A DNA stretch of 23,581 bases from an uncultured Eggerthella sp. (lineage in GTDB: Bacteria; Actinomycetota; Coriobacteriia; Coriobacteriales; Eggerthellaceae), in contig UQVJ01000019.1 in NCBI GenBank assembly GCA_900544455.1, positions 1 through 23,581 on the forward strand, written 5' to 3'. Position 1 is the stretch's first letter, and the number at the start of each line of letters is the position of its first letter. Of this stretch, positions 6,671 through 14,374 are shown one piece after another. Position numbers and translations under genes: made by a program. The notes under the pieces are model-generated. The model was not told where the DNA came from and made no database searches. It saw only the letters and a list, made by a program, of their open reading frames with translations.

Positions 6671-8257
6671 CTACTCGATGGAAAGATCGATAGCATCAGC
6701 GTCCAAACGCGGATACAGCGGATCGCCCACGGCAACGGCAGAACCAGCCTCAAGCTGACCCCATACCGTAGCGGCTTCGATATCGATGATTGCGAAGATG
6801 TCGCCCAAGCCCAGACGATTGAATACCTCGGCGGAAGTGTTGGGCATAAACGGAGCCATATACAGCGCAATAATACGGATAGCCTCCAGCGCGTTATAGA
6901 TAACCGCAGCAAGTTCATCAGCGGTTTCTTCGCTCTTTGCCAGATTCCACGGTGCAGAATCTTCAACGTACAGGTTTACACGGCTGGCAAGCTTCTGAAC
7001 AGCGGCAGCAGCATTGGTGAAATCAACCTGGCCCATGCACTTATCATATTCGGCATACAGCTCGTCAGCGATTTCGCGCAGGGGGTTTTCCGAAGCACTA
7101 GCAGGTGCTGAGGGAACCTTGCCCTCGAAATACTTCTTTGTCATGTTGAACACACGGCTGCACAGATTGCCCCAGGTATTGGCAAGATCAGCGTTGTACA
7201 CCTGAACCATACGCTCAATGGAAATGGAACCATCATGGCCGAACTGAACGTCAGAAAGGAAGTAGTAACGGTATGCGTCAACGCCGAACACTTTAACCAA
7301 ATCTGCAGGCTTCAACGCATTGCCCTTAGACTTCGACATCTTTTCACCCTTGGTAAGCAGGAAGCCGTGGCCAAATACCGTGTGGGTGACCGGCAAACCA
7401 GCAGCCATCAGCATTGCAGGCCAGATTACGCAGTGGAAGCGCGTAATGTCTTTGCCGACAAAGTGATACTGCATGGGCCAGCGCTGCTCAAATTCGCCTG
7501 CGCGCTCTTCGCTGCCATAGCCGATGCCGGTGAAGTAGGCCAACAGTGCGTCAGCCCATACATAGGCAACATGACCTTCGTCGAAGGGCAGCGGAACGCC
7601 CCAGTCGAAGGTGGAACGAGAAATGGAAAGGTCTTTCAGACCGCTCTTCACGAAGGAAACGATTTCATTCTTGCGAGTTTCAGGGCGAATGAAATCAGGA
7701 TTCTCCTCGTAAAACTTCAGCAGCGGCTCCTGAAATTCGGAAAGCTTGAAGAACCAATTCTCTTCACCACCAGCTTTCTGAACAGGACGCTTGCAATCGG
7801 GGCATACAAATTCGCCTTCGTCGTTCTTCAGAAGGTCGCTTTCGTTGTAATAGGTTTCCTCGTGGACGCAATACCAACCCTCGTACGAACCCTTGTAGCA
7901 GTAGCCCTTGTCGTACAGGTCCTGCCAGAACTTCTTAACCGTTTCAGCGTGGCGAGGCTCGGTGGTGCGAACAAAGTCGGTGTAGGTGATGTCAAGCATG
8001 TCCCAACAATCGCGGAAAGCGGGTTCCATGGAATCGCACCAATCCTGGGGCGTCATGCCCTTGGCCGCTGCCGTGTCGGCAACCTTCTGGCCGTGTTCGT
8101 CCATGCCGGTTACGAAGGCAACGTCATAGCCGTTCATACGCTGATAACGTGCAACTGCATCGGCAGCGATAGTGGTATAGGCGGTGCCCAGGTGAGGGGC
8201 CGCGTTAACGTAGTAAATGGGAGTGGTGAAGGAATAGGTTCCCTTGCTCATGCTCAT
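6671..8257 (-). CDS. metG: Methionine-tRNA ligase
   Basis: A 528-residue class I synthetase that charges tRNA-Met and initiator tRNA. The HIGH-type motif is PHLG (21-24) and the KMSKS loop is intact (306-310). An anticodon-binding helical domain follows. The connective insertion holds one apparent zinc knuckle (C152-x2-C155, with C130 upstream). The protein ends without the C-terminal tRNA-binding (Trbp111-like) domain present in many MetRS. The start at 8257 or a second ATG at 8251 both follow AAGAAAGAGAG. It is the first gene of the operon with tatD, the flavoprotein and rsmA. Confidence 0.97.
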   Translation of the reverse strand: MSMSKGTYSFTTPIYYVNAAPHLGTAYTTIAADAVARYQRMNGYDVAFVTGMDEHGQKVADTAAAKGMTPQDWCDSMEPAFRDCWDMLDITYTDFVRTTEPRHAETVKKFWQDLYDKGYCYKGSYEGWYCVHEETYYNESDLLKNDEGEFVCPDCKRPVQKAGGEENWFFKLSEFQEPLLKFYEENPDFIRPETRKNEIVSFVKSGLKDLSISRSTFDWGVPLPFDEGHVAYVWADALLAYFTGIGYGSEERAGEFEQRWPMQYHFVGKDITRFHCVIWPAMLMAAGLPVTHTVFGHGFLLTKGEKMSKSKGNALKPADLVKVFGVDAYRYYFLSDVQFGHDGSISIERMVQVYNADLANTWGNLCSRVFNMTKKYFEGKVPSAPASASENPLREIADELYAEYDKCMGQVDFTNAAAAVQKLASRVNLYVEDSAPWNLAKSEETADELAAVIYNALEAIRIIALYMAPFMPNTSAEVFNRLGLGDIFAIIDIEAATVWGQLEAGSAVAVGDPLYPRLDADAIDLSIE

Positions 8258-8352
8258 GCTCTCTTTCTTGGCGAAAACGGCTGATGATGCCGCCCGCCGC
8301 TTCAGATTACTTGCTTGTTCTGCGCCCTTTTGGCACAGCGTATAACTGAATT

Positions 8353-8361
8353 ATTTTAGCA
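8353..8361 (-). promoter_or_regulatory. Extended -10 promoter for the metG operon
   Basis: On the minus strand TGCTAAAAT combines the extended TG with a 5/6 -10 box (TAAAAT, 8353-8358). It lies about 95 bases upstream of metG in the gap after the metallopeptidase gene. No matching -35 is evident. The rest of the gap (8258-8402) shows only a small GCGC-GTAA-GCGC hairpin followed by CTTTTTC on the minus strand, which might weakly end the upstream gene. Confidence 0.4.
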
Positions 8362-8402
8362 CGAGAAAAAGCAGTAGCGCTTACGCGCATCAAGGGGATT
8401 GC

Positions 8403-8963
8403 CTACCGAGGATTCAAAATACGTTCTCGTTGTTTCCAATCGGGCATCACCTTGGTCATGAGGGCCTTGAAACCAGCACCATGATTCGGCTCCAGCATAT
8501 GGCACAACTCGTGAACCACCACGTACTCCAGGCATTCTGGAGGGTAGAGTGCAAGGCGAATATTGATGCACACCCGCCCCGTTTGCGGCTGGCAACTCCC
8601 CCACCTGCTTTTCATATTGCGGTAGTCAAGCTTCTGCACGCGCACGCCAAGGATGCGCTCCCACTCGGCGACCAACGGCGGAACACACGCCTTCACCACT
8701 GTGCGCCATTGCTCTATTTCCTGCTTCGTTGCCCGCTCGGCACGGGCGGCCGGGGAATCTACTTGCTTTGCCTGCTGGGCACGAATCCAATCGGCCCTCG
8801 ACCGAATAAATTCGCTTATGCGGGTTTTACTGGTGCCAAGCGGAGCAGACAACGTCACCTCACCTGTCGGTTTCACATGCAAGCGAATGCTCTTCATGCG
8901 CTTCAGCGTTACTTGAACGTCACTGCCATTAACTTGCAGGGTATATGTCGTGGATGTAGACAT
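8403..8963 (-). CDS. YgjP-like (DUF45) metallopeptidase
   Basis: A 186-residue protein of the YgjP/DUF45 family, grouped with WLM and M48-like zinc peptidases. The zinc motif HELCH (151-155) is followed by EPNHGAGF with a third ligand candidate H161. Upstream the family-typical YRNMKSRWGSC is at 114-123. The start at 8963 has AGGGAG six bases before the ATG; the frame runs ten codons further back from an alternative codon but without support. E. coli YgjP is linked to toxin-antitoxin and UTP metabolism, so function is not firmly known. It follows the metal ATPase by about 100 bases, with a repeat hairpin between. Confidence 0.88.
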   Translation of the reverse strand: MSTSTTYTLQVNGSDVQVTLKRMKSIRLHVKPTGEVTLSAPLGTSKTRISEFIRSRADWIRAQQAKQVDSPAARAERATKQEIEQWRTVVKACVPPLVAEWERILGVRVQKLDYRNMKSRWGSCQPQTGRVCINIRLALYPPECLEYVVVHELCHMLEPNHGAGFKALMTKVMPDWKQRERILNPR

Positions 8964-8987
8964 GCGTTTCTCCCTAGAGGAGCGGGT

Positions 8988-9036
8988 GGGCAAATAGGGA
9001 CAGGTGCCATTTTCCCAGAAGCCTCCCTAATTGCCC
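8988..9036. repeat. REP-like hairpin element
   Basis: The 13-base arms GGGCAAATAGGGA (8988-9000) and TCCCTAATTGCCC (9024-9036) pair with a single mismatch around a 23-base loop. The element contains AATAGGGACAG (8993-9003), which recurs inverted at 13162-13172. AGGGACAGG-type short repeats resemble REP/REPIN sequences mobilised by RAYT transposases. It lies between the metal ATPase stop and the metallopeptidase start and has no T-tract. Confidence 0.5.
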
Positions 9037-9067
9037 CATTGGACCAAGGCAGACAAGGTGGTAAATT

Positions 9068-10984
9068 CTAGCGCTTTACGCGCATGCAGCGCATAGCGTT
9101 GAGAATAGCCAGAATGGCTACACCCACATCGGCGAACACCGCAAGCCACATGGTGGCCAAACCAATAGCAGCTAACACCAGCACCGCAAACTTCACGCCA
9201 AGAGCAAAGATGATGTTCTGCCATACGATGCGCATAGTTTTGCGCGCTATGCCGATGGCGGAAGCGATCTTGGAAGGCTTATCGTCCATCAAAACGATGT
9301 CAGCCGCCTCGATAGCCGCATCAGACCCCATGGCACCCATGGCAATGCCGATATCGGCACGAGTGAGCACCGGCGCATCGTTTATGCCGTCGCCCACAAA
9401 AGCGAGCTTTCCCTTTTCGGACGTTTCGCCAAGTAAGCGCTCCACCTGGTTAACCTTGTCTTCAGGCAAAAGCTGGCCGTGGTACTCGTCGAGCCCAAGT
9501 TTTTCGGCAACGGCCTTTGCAACCTCGGCGCGATCACCGGTGAGCATGACCGTCTTGCTAACGCCAGCAGCATGCAAACGCTCGATGCCCCCGACGGCAT
9601 CATCCTTGACCACGTCGGCAATAATGATGTGGCCCGCGTACTTACCGTCGATTGAAACATGCAGGATGGTGCCGGTAAGTTCGCAGTCGTGGTAAACGAT
9701 GCCCTCTTCGCGCATCAGCTTATCGTTGCCCACCAACACCACGCGCTGATCGACCACCGCACGTACGCCGTGGCCGCCTTCCTCACGAACGTCAGCGATG
9801 CGGCTCTGGTCGATTTCGCCTGTGAAAGCTTCCTTAACGGAAACGGCGATAGGATGATCGGAATAAGCTTCGGCATGCGCAGCGATCGACAGAATAAGAT
9901 CGGGGTCCACTTCCGCCGCTGCATCGGGATGTACGGCAACCACGTTGAAGCTGCCATTGGTAAGGGTGCCTGTTTTGTCGAACACCACCGTTTCGGTATG
10001 CGCCAGCGCCTCCAAATAATTGCCGCCTTTCACCAGAATGCCAAGACGGGAAGCGCCGCCAATGCCACCGAAAAATGAAAGCGGAACAGAAATAACCAAA
10101 GCGCATGGGCATGAAACAACCAAGAAGGTCAGTCCACGCTCAATCCAGTCTGACCAGCTTTGAGCAAAAAGGAGCGGGGGCAGCATCGCCAGCACAAGAG
10201 CACCGATGGTAACAATGGGCGTGTAGTAGCGCGCGAAACGAGTAATGAAATTTTCGGTTTGAGCCTTCTTTTCGCTGGCACTTTCCACCAGTTCGAGAAT
10301 GCGCGAAACGGTAGATTGCTCGAAGGGTTTGCTCACCTTCACCTTAATCTTGCCCGTCATGTTTACACAGCCGGAAATCACTTCGGCGCCCTCTTCCACA
10401 TGACGGGGCACCGATTCACCGGTAAGAGCAGCAGTGTCGAGCTGGGTGGAGCCCTCCACGATGATGCCATCGAGCGGTACGCGCTCACCAGGCTTCACCA
10501 CGATTTCATCGCCCACACCAATTTCATACGGATCAACTTGAACAAGCTTGCCATCACGCATTACGTTGGCAAAATCAGGGGCAATATCCATCATGTCAGC
10601 GATGGACTGACGCGACTTGCCCACCGCATAGCCTTGGAACAGCTCACCCACCTGATAGAAGAGCATAACCGCAGCACCCTCGGCCATATGGGGCTGCGAA
10701 TCAGGGAACAGCACCAGGGCAAATGCGCCAACCGTCGCAATGGTCATCAGAAAGTTCTCGTCGAACACCTGGCCGTTGCCAATGTTGCGCGCTGCCTTCA
10801 GCAGCACGTCATAGCCCGCAATAAGATAGGGAATAAGGAACAGAACGAACTCAAGGTACAGTGCATTCGTTTCCCCGCCAGCATATGAGGCAAGCGGCAC
10901 GAATTCGCAGATCGCAAAGACAACAGCAAAGATAGCGAGTGCAGCGACGATGCGATTACGCGTCCTTTTCTGCTTCTTGTTCAT
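9068..10984 (-). CDS. cadA: P1B-type heavy-metal-exporting ATPase (Zn/Cd/Pb class)
   Basis: A 638-residue P-type ATPase that exports divalent soft metals across the cytoplasmic membrane. Motifs in order: actuator TGES (188-191), the metal-site SCPCAL (291-296), phosphorylation DKTGT (336-340), P1B hallmark SDHPIA (375-380) and hinge GDGINDAP (531-538). The last membrane helices carry ALGVK and ADVG, the Lys and Asp pair typical of the Zn/Cd/Pb (P1B-2) subgroup rather than copper pumps. No N-terminal HMA domain is present; a free HMA protein is encoded upstream. The ATG at 10984 has AGAGGA six bases before it. Regulation is inferred from the arsR operator at the operon start. Confidence 0.93.
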   Translation of the reverse strand: MNKKQKRTRNRIVAALAIFAVVFAICEFVPLASYAGGETNALYLEFVLFLIPYLIAGYDVLLKAARNIGNGQVFDENFLMTIATVGAFALVLFPDSQPHMAEGAAVMLFYQVGELFQGYAVGKSRQSIADMMDIAPDFANVMRDGKLVQVDPYEIGVGDEIVVKPGERVPLDGIIVEGSTQLDTAALTGESVPRHVEEGAEVISGCVNMTGKIKVKVSKPFEQSTVSRILELVESASEKKAQTENFITRFARYYTPIVTIGALVLAMLPPLLFAQSWSDWIERGLTFLVVSCPCALVISVPLSFFGGIGGASRLGILVKGGNYLEALAHTETVVFDKTGTLTNGSFNVVAVHPDAAAEVDPDLILSIAAHAEAYSDHPIAVSVKEAFTGEIDQSRIADVREEGGHGVRAVVDQRVVLVGNDKLMREEGIVYHDCELTGTILHVSIDGKYAGHIIIADVVKDDAVGGIERLHAAGVSKTVMLTGDRAEVAKAVAEKLGLDEYHGQLLPEDKVNQVERLLGETSEKGKLAFVGDGINDAPVLTRADIGIAMGAMGSDAAIEAADIVLMDDKPSKIASAIGIARKTMRIVWQNIIFALGVKFAVLVLAAIGLATMWLAVFADVGVAILAILNAMRCMRVKR

Positions 10985-11225
10985 GCAGAATCCTCTCATA
11001 TTATCTGCGGGTGCATCGGATTTCGATAGAACTGGTGCCCCGCGTTCTTTTTTGCTCAGAATCTCGCAGGATCAACGGCGGCAAAGAGCGGGCTTTTGAT
11101 GAGTACCGGGGAATCGAAAGAGAAGGGGCAGCGTCCGTACCGCCCCGACCGATCAAAAATCACTGGCATCGCCAAAACGCCGCACAATGCTTTAGCGCCT
11201 CCGCGTATAAGCGAAAGCCGACAGG
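10985..11225 (-). other. 241-base gap between the HMA gene and the metal ATPase gene
   Basis: No convincing gene lies here, although the flanking genes look like one operon. The GC-rich hairpin arms GGGGC and GCCCC (about 11125-11145) are visible. An open frame at 11056-11265 overlaps the HMA gene and has no ribosome-binding site or recognisable content. No ArsR-type operator (TGAACA) is present. The stretch may be a long leader or processing region for the ATPase message. Confidence 0.4.
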
Positions 11226-11444
11226 CTATCGCAAAATAACCATGTCGGGTTCGATCTTGCGGCAAATCTTTTCAGCTTCATCGAGGATGGCGTCCATTTT
11301 TTCAGGCTCGGCGTCGATCGCCAGCTTCTGGGTCATGAAGCTCATCGATGCCGTGTTTACGCCATCGATCTTCTTGATAGCGTCTTCCATTTTTGCGGCG
11401 CAGTTGGCGCAATCAAGATCCTGCAATTTGAATACCTTACGCAT
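11226..11444 (-). CDS. Free heavy-metal-associated (HMA) domain protein
   Basis: A 72-residue single HMA domain with the metal-binding DCANCA motif (C12, C15) and the usual beta-alpha-beta-beta-alpha-beta length. Such proteins bind soft metal ions through the CxxC pair and pass them to P1B ATPases. Here it appears to replace the N-terminal domain missing from the ATPase downstream. The start at 11444 has AAGGA seven bases upstream. It lies 57 bases after arsR and is probably co-transcribed. The motif lacks the GMTC form common in copper chaperones, which suits a Zn/Cd pump. Confidence 0.9.
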   Translation of the reverse strand: MRKVFKLQDLDCANCAAKMEDAIKKIDGVNTASMSFMTQKLAIDAEPEKMDAILDEAEKICRKIEPDMVILR

Positions 11445-11501
11445 GGCTATTTCCTTTCCTGAAAAATATTCACTTAGCGGTCGTTCCGCACCGTTGCCTG
11501 A

Positions 11502-11897
11502 TTATTCGCAGATATGCGTCATTCCCTGAGCAAGCATCGTATGTACGTGATTGTCTGAAAGCGAGTAGATTACGTTTTTCCCATCTCGCTTAGCACGAAC
11601 CAAGCGACTTTGCTTCAGCGTTCGCAGCTGATGGGATACGGCACTTTGCGTCGCACCAATTTCTTCAGCCAAATCGGCCACGCATCGGTCCTTCGTCATA
11701 AGGGCATAAAGGATCTTGATGCGCGTAGTATCGCCGAACACCTTGAACAGGTCGGCCAAATCGTAAAGCAGCTCTTCATCGGGCATCATGTCAATGGCTT
11801 CATCCACCGCATCACAGCCACAACCGCATATGGTTTCCCCTTCAGAGGATGCGCTGCGATGAACTTGGCCCATTCCATTCAGTTCCTCTTCGGCCAT
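11502..11897 (-). CDS. ArsR/SmtB-family metal-sensing repressor
   Basis: A 131-residue winged-helix repressor that releases DNA on metal binding. The recognition helix region is CVADLAEEIGATQSAVSHQL (72-91). The C-terminal alpha-5 helix holds D115, H117, H128 and E131, the exact spacing (0, +2, +13, +16) of the SmtB zinc site. An N-terminal cysteine cluster CGCGC (24-28) suggests a second, CadC-like site for Cd or Pb. I chose ATG at 11897 (AAAGG seven bases before). The upstream ATG at 11915 lies inside the operator and only about ten bases from the predicted transcription start, without a ribosome-binding site. Confidence 0.92.
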   Translation of the reverse strand: MAEEELNGMGQVHRSASSEGETICGCGCDAVDEAIDMMPDEELLYDLADLFKVFGDTTRIKILYALMTKDRCVADLAEEIGATQSAVSHQLRTLKQSRLVRAKRDGKNVIYSLSDNHVHTMLAQGMTHICE

Positions 11898-11912
11898 CTC
11901 CGAACCTTTCTT

Positions 11913-11934
11913 CATGTGAACAACTGTTCATATG
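11913..11934. promoter_or_regulatory. ArsR/SmtB operator
   Basis: CATGTGAACA-AC-TGTTCATATG is a palindrome with one mismatch in ten-base arms and a perfect TGAACA/TGTTCA core (11917-11922, 11925-11930). This is the known SmtB/CadC/ZiaR operator type. It overlaps the -10 box of the operon promoter, so bound repressor would block RNA polymerase; the operon should be autoregulated and metal-induced. Confidence 0.88.
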
Positions 11935-11960
11935 ATAAACCGTGATTCGGTTTGCGTAAA
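11932..11960 (-). promoter_or_regulatory. Promoter of the arsR-HMA-ATPase operon
   Basis: On the minus strand TTTACG (11955-11960, 4/6) and TATCAT (11932-11937, 5/6) are separated by exactly 17 bases. The predicted transcription start falls inside the operator, near 11925, which favours the downstream ATG of arsR. Confidence 0.7.
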
Positions 11961-12003
11961 GAGCAAAATGCCGTTACGGAAAGCAAGGCTAGGTACGCCC
12001 TCT

Positions 12004-12043
12004 CGGAAAAAGAAAGGCCGCAACCAGTAGAGCTGCGGCCTTT
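12004..12043 (-). terminator. Rho-independent terminator downstream of degV
   Basis: A perfect 10-bp stem (12013-12022 with 12034-12043) with an 11-base loop is followed on the minus strand by CTTTTTCC. It lies about 40 bases after the degV stop and insulates the metal operon from it. TTTT on the plus side could let it act weakly in both directions. Confidence 0.85.
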
Positions 12044-12080
12044 TGAGGATCAAAAATGAAGAGTTGCTCCTTGTAGGGAT

Positions 12081-13004
12081 CTACTCCCCTTTTCGCACTT
12101 TGCGAGCAATCTTATCGGCAACGGAAAGCGCTTCGCGACGATCTGAACCCCAGAAAGAAATGGACACCATACCAGCACCAACGTGACTGCCGATGGTGGC
12201 ACCGATGTTGTGCTTAACAACCGTGATGGAATCGTCTTGCTTGGCAAGCAATTCACAAACCCTGTCGGCATCCTTTTCGGAGTCGGCATGGCCGATGAGG
12301 GCGAAATTGCTGTGTTCAGCATGAGCCTTCTCATAAAAAGAAGCTAATTGCTTCAGGCCTTTCTTACGGCCATGAGAAGCGCCTGCCAAGGAAAGCTTGC
12401 CATTGGTATCGAAGTTGAGCAACGGCTTCAGGTCGAGCTTTGAACCCGCAAAAGCGACCGAAGCGGGGATGCGACCGCCACGATGCAGAGCGTCAAGGTC
12501 GTCGACCATGAACAGGGTCTGCACGAAGTAACGCGCCTCTTCCGCCCAAGCTACCATTTCTTCAGCGGTAAGCCCGCTTTCGCGCTGACGTAAAGCTTCC
12601 AGCACTAACAGGCCTTCGGGGGTAGAGCCGATGAGCAGGTCTACGATGTAGATGGGTGCTTCGGGGTGTTCTGCCTTCAGCTGACTCCAAATGGCATAAG
12701 CCGTGCTGTAATTGCTGGAAAGCCCGCTGGAAAAGCAAAGATATACCGTGGGGACGCCCGATTCGATGGCATTGCGGAATGCGGCTTCCGTTTCGGCAGG
12801 TGCAACCTGCGAGGTGCTTGGAGTAGCACCGTTTCGGATGTTGTCGTAGAACTCTTTGGGCGTTATAGACTGATAGAAATCGTCCTTGAACGTTTTATCG
12901 TCGATGATGTAGTTAAAATCGATCAGCTGAACGCCCTCCTGTTGAACGAGCTCCAATGGAAGATCGCAGCAAGAATCGATGATGAGATTACACTGAGCGG
13001 ACAC
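12081..13004 (-). CDS. DegV family protein (fatty-acid-binding, FakB-like)
   Basis: A 307-residue DegV-family protein. Visible features are NLIIDSCCDLP at the N-terminus, ATPSTSQVAP (the conserved TSQ segment), the lipid-binding CFSSGLSSNYSTA and GGRIPAS in the middle, and GATIGSHVGAGMVSI near the C-terminus, matching the family along its whole length. DegV/FakB proteins hold a fatty acid for phosphorylation by FakA in Gram-positive bacteria; no fakA is adjacent. The best start is GTG at 13004, with AAAGGGG five bases upstream; TTG codons at 13022 and 13019 are in frame but lack a site. It is monocistronic. Confidence 0.92.
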   Translation of the reverse strand: MSAQCNLIIDSCCDLPLELVQQEGVQLIDFNYIIDDKTFKDDFYQSITPKEFYDNIRNGATPSTSQVAPAETEAAFRNAIESGVPTVYLCFSSGLSSNYSTAYAIWSQLKAEHPEAPIYIVDLLIGSTPEGLLVLEALRQRESGLTAEEMVAWAEEARYFVQTLFMVDDLDALHRGGRIPASVAFAGSKLDLKPLLNFDTNGKLSLAGASHGRKKGLKQLASFYEKAHAEHSNFALIGHADSEKDADRVCELLAKQDDSITVVKHNIGATIGSHVGAGMVSISFWGSDRREALSVADKIARKVRKGE

Positions 13005-13140
13005 GACGTCCCCTTTCAACAAGCGCCATACATGCGCTTTATTCGATTAGCATATCGAAGCGTTATTGTAGCTGAATGCGGGCGAATTATGGTATTGCAG
13101 CAGCAAGCTCCCATCAGGCACGATAAAACTCCCCAAGAGG

Positions 13141-13169
13141 CTTTAGTGCACTAAAGAGGGACTGTCCCT
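13141..13169. repeat. Double palindrome downstream of the defence operon
   Basis: A perfect 16-base palindrome CTTTAGTGCACTAAAG (13141-13156) is directly followed by AGGGACTGTCCCT (13157-13169), a perfect 6-bp inverted repeat around one base. The second part shares AATAGGGACAG (minus strand, 13162-13172) with the hairpin at 8988-9036. It starts two bases past the stop of the last defence-locus gene and may be a REP-like element or act as a transcript end. The remainder of the gap to degV (13005-13140) shows no gene. Confidence 0.5.
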
Positions 13170-13170
13170 A

Positions 13171-13356
13171 TTAGACCACGAACCTGCGAAGATCTACCCC
13201 TAGGCGCTCGGCTATGCGACACAGCTCCTCCCCACTGGCTCGTTCGATATCAGCCACATCAAACACTGCGACAGGAAAGCCCGAGAACATGGCCGTGCCG
13301 CAATAATCAAGCAAGTACGCCCGCAGGGCATCGATGTCTATATCCACTATTGGCAT
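13171..13356 (-). CDS. Small hypothetical protein, last gene of the BREX-like operon
   Basis: A 61-residue protein beginning MPIVDIDIDALRAYLLDYCG, then a hydrophobic middle (TAMFSGFPVAVFDVADI) and a helical C-terminus. I do not recognise a named family. AGGTGG lies four bases before the ATG, and the start comes only 8 bases after the stop of the 335-residue gene, so it is almost certainly translated from the same message. No toxin or antitoxin motif is visible. Its position makes it a possible accessory or leftover of the defence locus. Confidence 0.72.
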   Translation of the reverse strand: MPIVDIDIDALRAYLLDYCGTAMFSGFPVAVFDVADIERASGEELCRIAERLGVDLRRFVV

Positions 13357-13364
13357 AATGCCAC

Positions 13365-14372
13365 CTACTTAGTTAGCGTTTCTATATCGGCGGCGAACTC
13401 CATCGTTGCTTTCGAACCGAATGCGTTGCAGAAATCAAGAGCGCTTCGAGTAACCGTTTCCACTACTCCTTCGCAATACTCGTTAAAACCGCTCATGTCC
13501 AAACGGTACAAGCCATTCACGTTCTGCATAAGTTTTGCGAAGCCGTACCAAAATGCATCAATATGTAGAGTTATATCGTCATCAAAGAAGTCGAGGTACT
13601 TCTGCTTGTTGAACCCCTTCATACGCTCAATGCTCTGCTGAAGGGTATCGCCATTAGGGCATTCCTCAACCCCATAAGGGATTTCTCCAAAGTCATCCTC
13701 TTTTGTCCTGGAGCTGAAGAAGATCCACCAATACTCGGGTCTACAGGCACCCGAGGTGGTGTCGGTTGAAAAAGCCGCAAAAAGGCCATTATCCCTCACC
13801 GCACGAGAAAACGTATCGAATGAAGCGCGAACTTCCTTCAACAAAAGAGCAGTCTCTTTGGCACTACCCACTAACCTGCATGTGCTGTCGGGCCGAAACG
13901 GCTGCGGGCTGTCGAAATACAACCTACCCGCAAAACCCTCTTTCTTCTTGAACGCCCCGGAACGAAGATCGGAGCCGACAGTCTCAGATGCATCGCCTGA
14001 TGATTCGCCCGCTTCCTCGACGACCCCAGCCTCACCAGCAGAAAGCACCATAGCGTAGCCAACATACGAGGCAGCAGCATCCTTCAAAGCTGCGTCGGCA
14101 TCGATCTTGGCACCCTCCGCAGCCCCTCCCCTCAAGATATCCCCCGCGAGCGAAAGCGTTTTGTCCAGCCCTGCCAAAACATCATCAGTAGAATCCATCT
14201 GCCGCAATGCGGCATAGCACTGCAAATAATCTATCGTGCGGGGCATACGCTTATCGGCAAACAGCGCGGCAGAAACCTGCCCCTCAACCCATTCGAAATA
14301 TCGCCCCAACGCAGAGCCAAGCGTCGCGCGGGCGGCTTGGCTCTGCAGGGACTCAACAAAGTTTCCGCTCAT
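13365..14372 (-). CDS. Hypothetical protein downstream of brxL
   Basis: A 335-residue protein I cannot assign. It is probably soluble, since no signal peptide or clear membrane helix is visible. An N-terminal helical part runs to about residue 120, then comes an acidic, low-complexity linker (EEAGESSGDASE). A C-terminal part is rich in aromatic residues (PEYWWIFFSSRTKEDDFGEI and FFDDDITLHIDAFWYGFAKL). The ATG follows the brxL stop by only two bases and GGAG lies eight bases before it, so it is co-translated with brxL. A perfect 12-bp inverted repeat lies within its first 62 bases. Context suggests an accessory protein of the BREX-like locus; function unknown. Confidence 0.8.
   Translation of the reverse strand: MSGNFVESLQSQAARATLGSALGRYFEWVEGQVSAALFADKRMPRTIDYLQCYAALRQMDSTDDVLAGLDKTLSLAGDILRGGAAEGAKIDADAALKDAAASYVGYAMVLSAGEAGVVEEAGESSGDASETVGSDLRSGAFKKKEGFAGRLYFDSPQPFRPDSTCRLVGSAKETALLLKEVRASFDTFSRAVRDNGLFAAFSTDTTSGACRPEYWWIFFSSRTKEDDFGEIPYGVEECPNGDTLQQSIERMKGFNKQKYLDFFDDDITLHIDAFWYGFAKLMQNVNGLYRLDMSGFNEYCEGVVETVTRSALDFCNAFGSKATMEFAADIETLTK
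14311..14346. repeat. 12-bp inverted repeat inside the start of the gene after brxL
   Basis: GCAGAGCCAAGC (14311-14322) and GCTTGGCTCTGC (14335-14346) are perfect inverted copies around a 12-base GC-rich spacer. On the mRNA this hairpin begins 26 bases after the ATG at 14372. It could slow translation or end part of the transcription after brxL, or be chance in an alanine/glutamine/serine-rich stretch. No T-tract follows. Confidence 0.45.
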
Positions 14373-14374
14373 AG

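Noticed and set aside
5816..8284. Long plus-strand frames of 431 and 349 codons
   Set aside because: They lie antisense to tatD and metG, whose motifs are intact. The translations show no family character and arise from codon bias.
11056..11265. A 69-codon minus-strand frame in the gap of the metal operon
   Set aside because: It overlaps the end of the HMA gene in another frame and has no ribosome-binding site or family signal.
10939..11529. A 196-codon plus-strand frame across the HMA-ATPase gap
   Set aside because: It is antisense to the HMA gene for much of its length and shows no recognisable domain or ribosome-binding site.
13005..13140. Possible degV promoter (TACAAT-like -10)
   Set aside because: No -35 or extended -10 supports it, so it was not listed.
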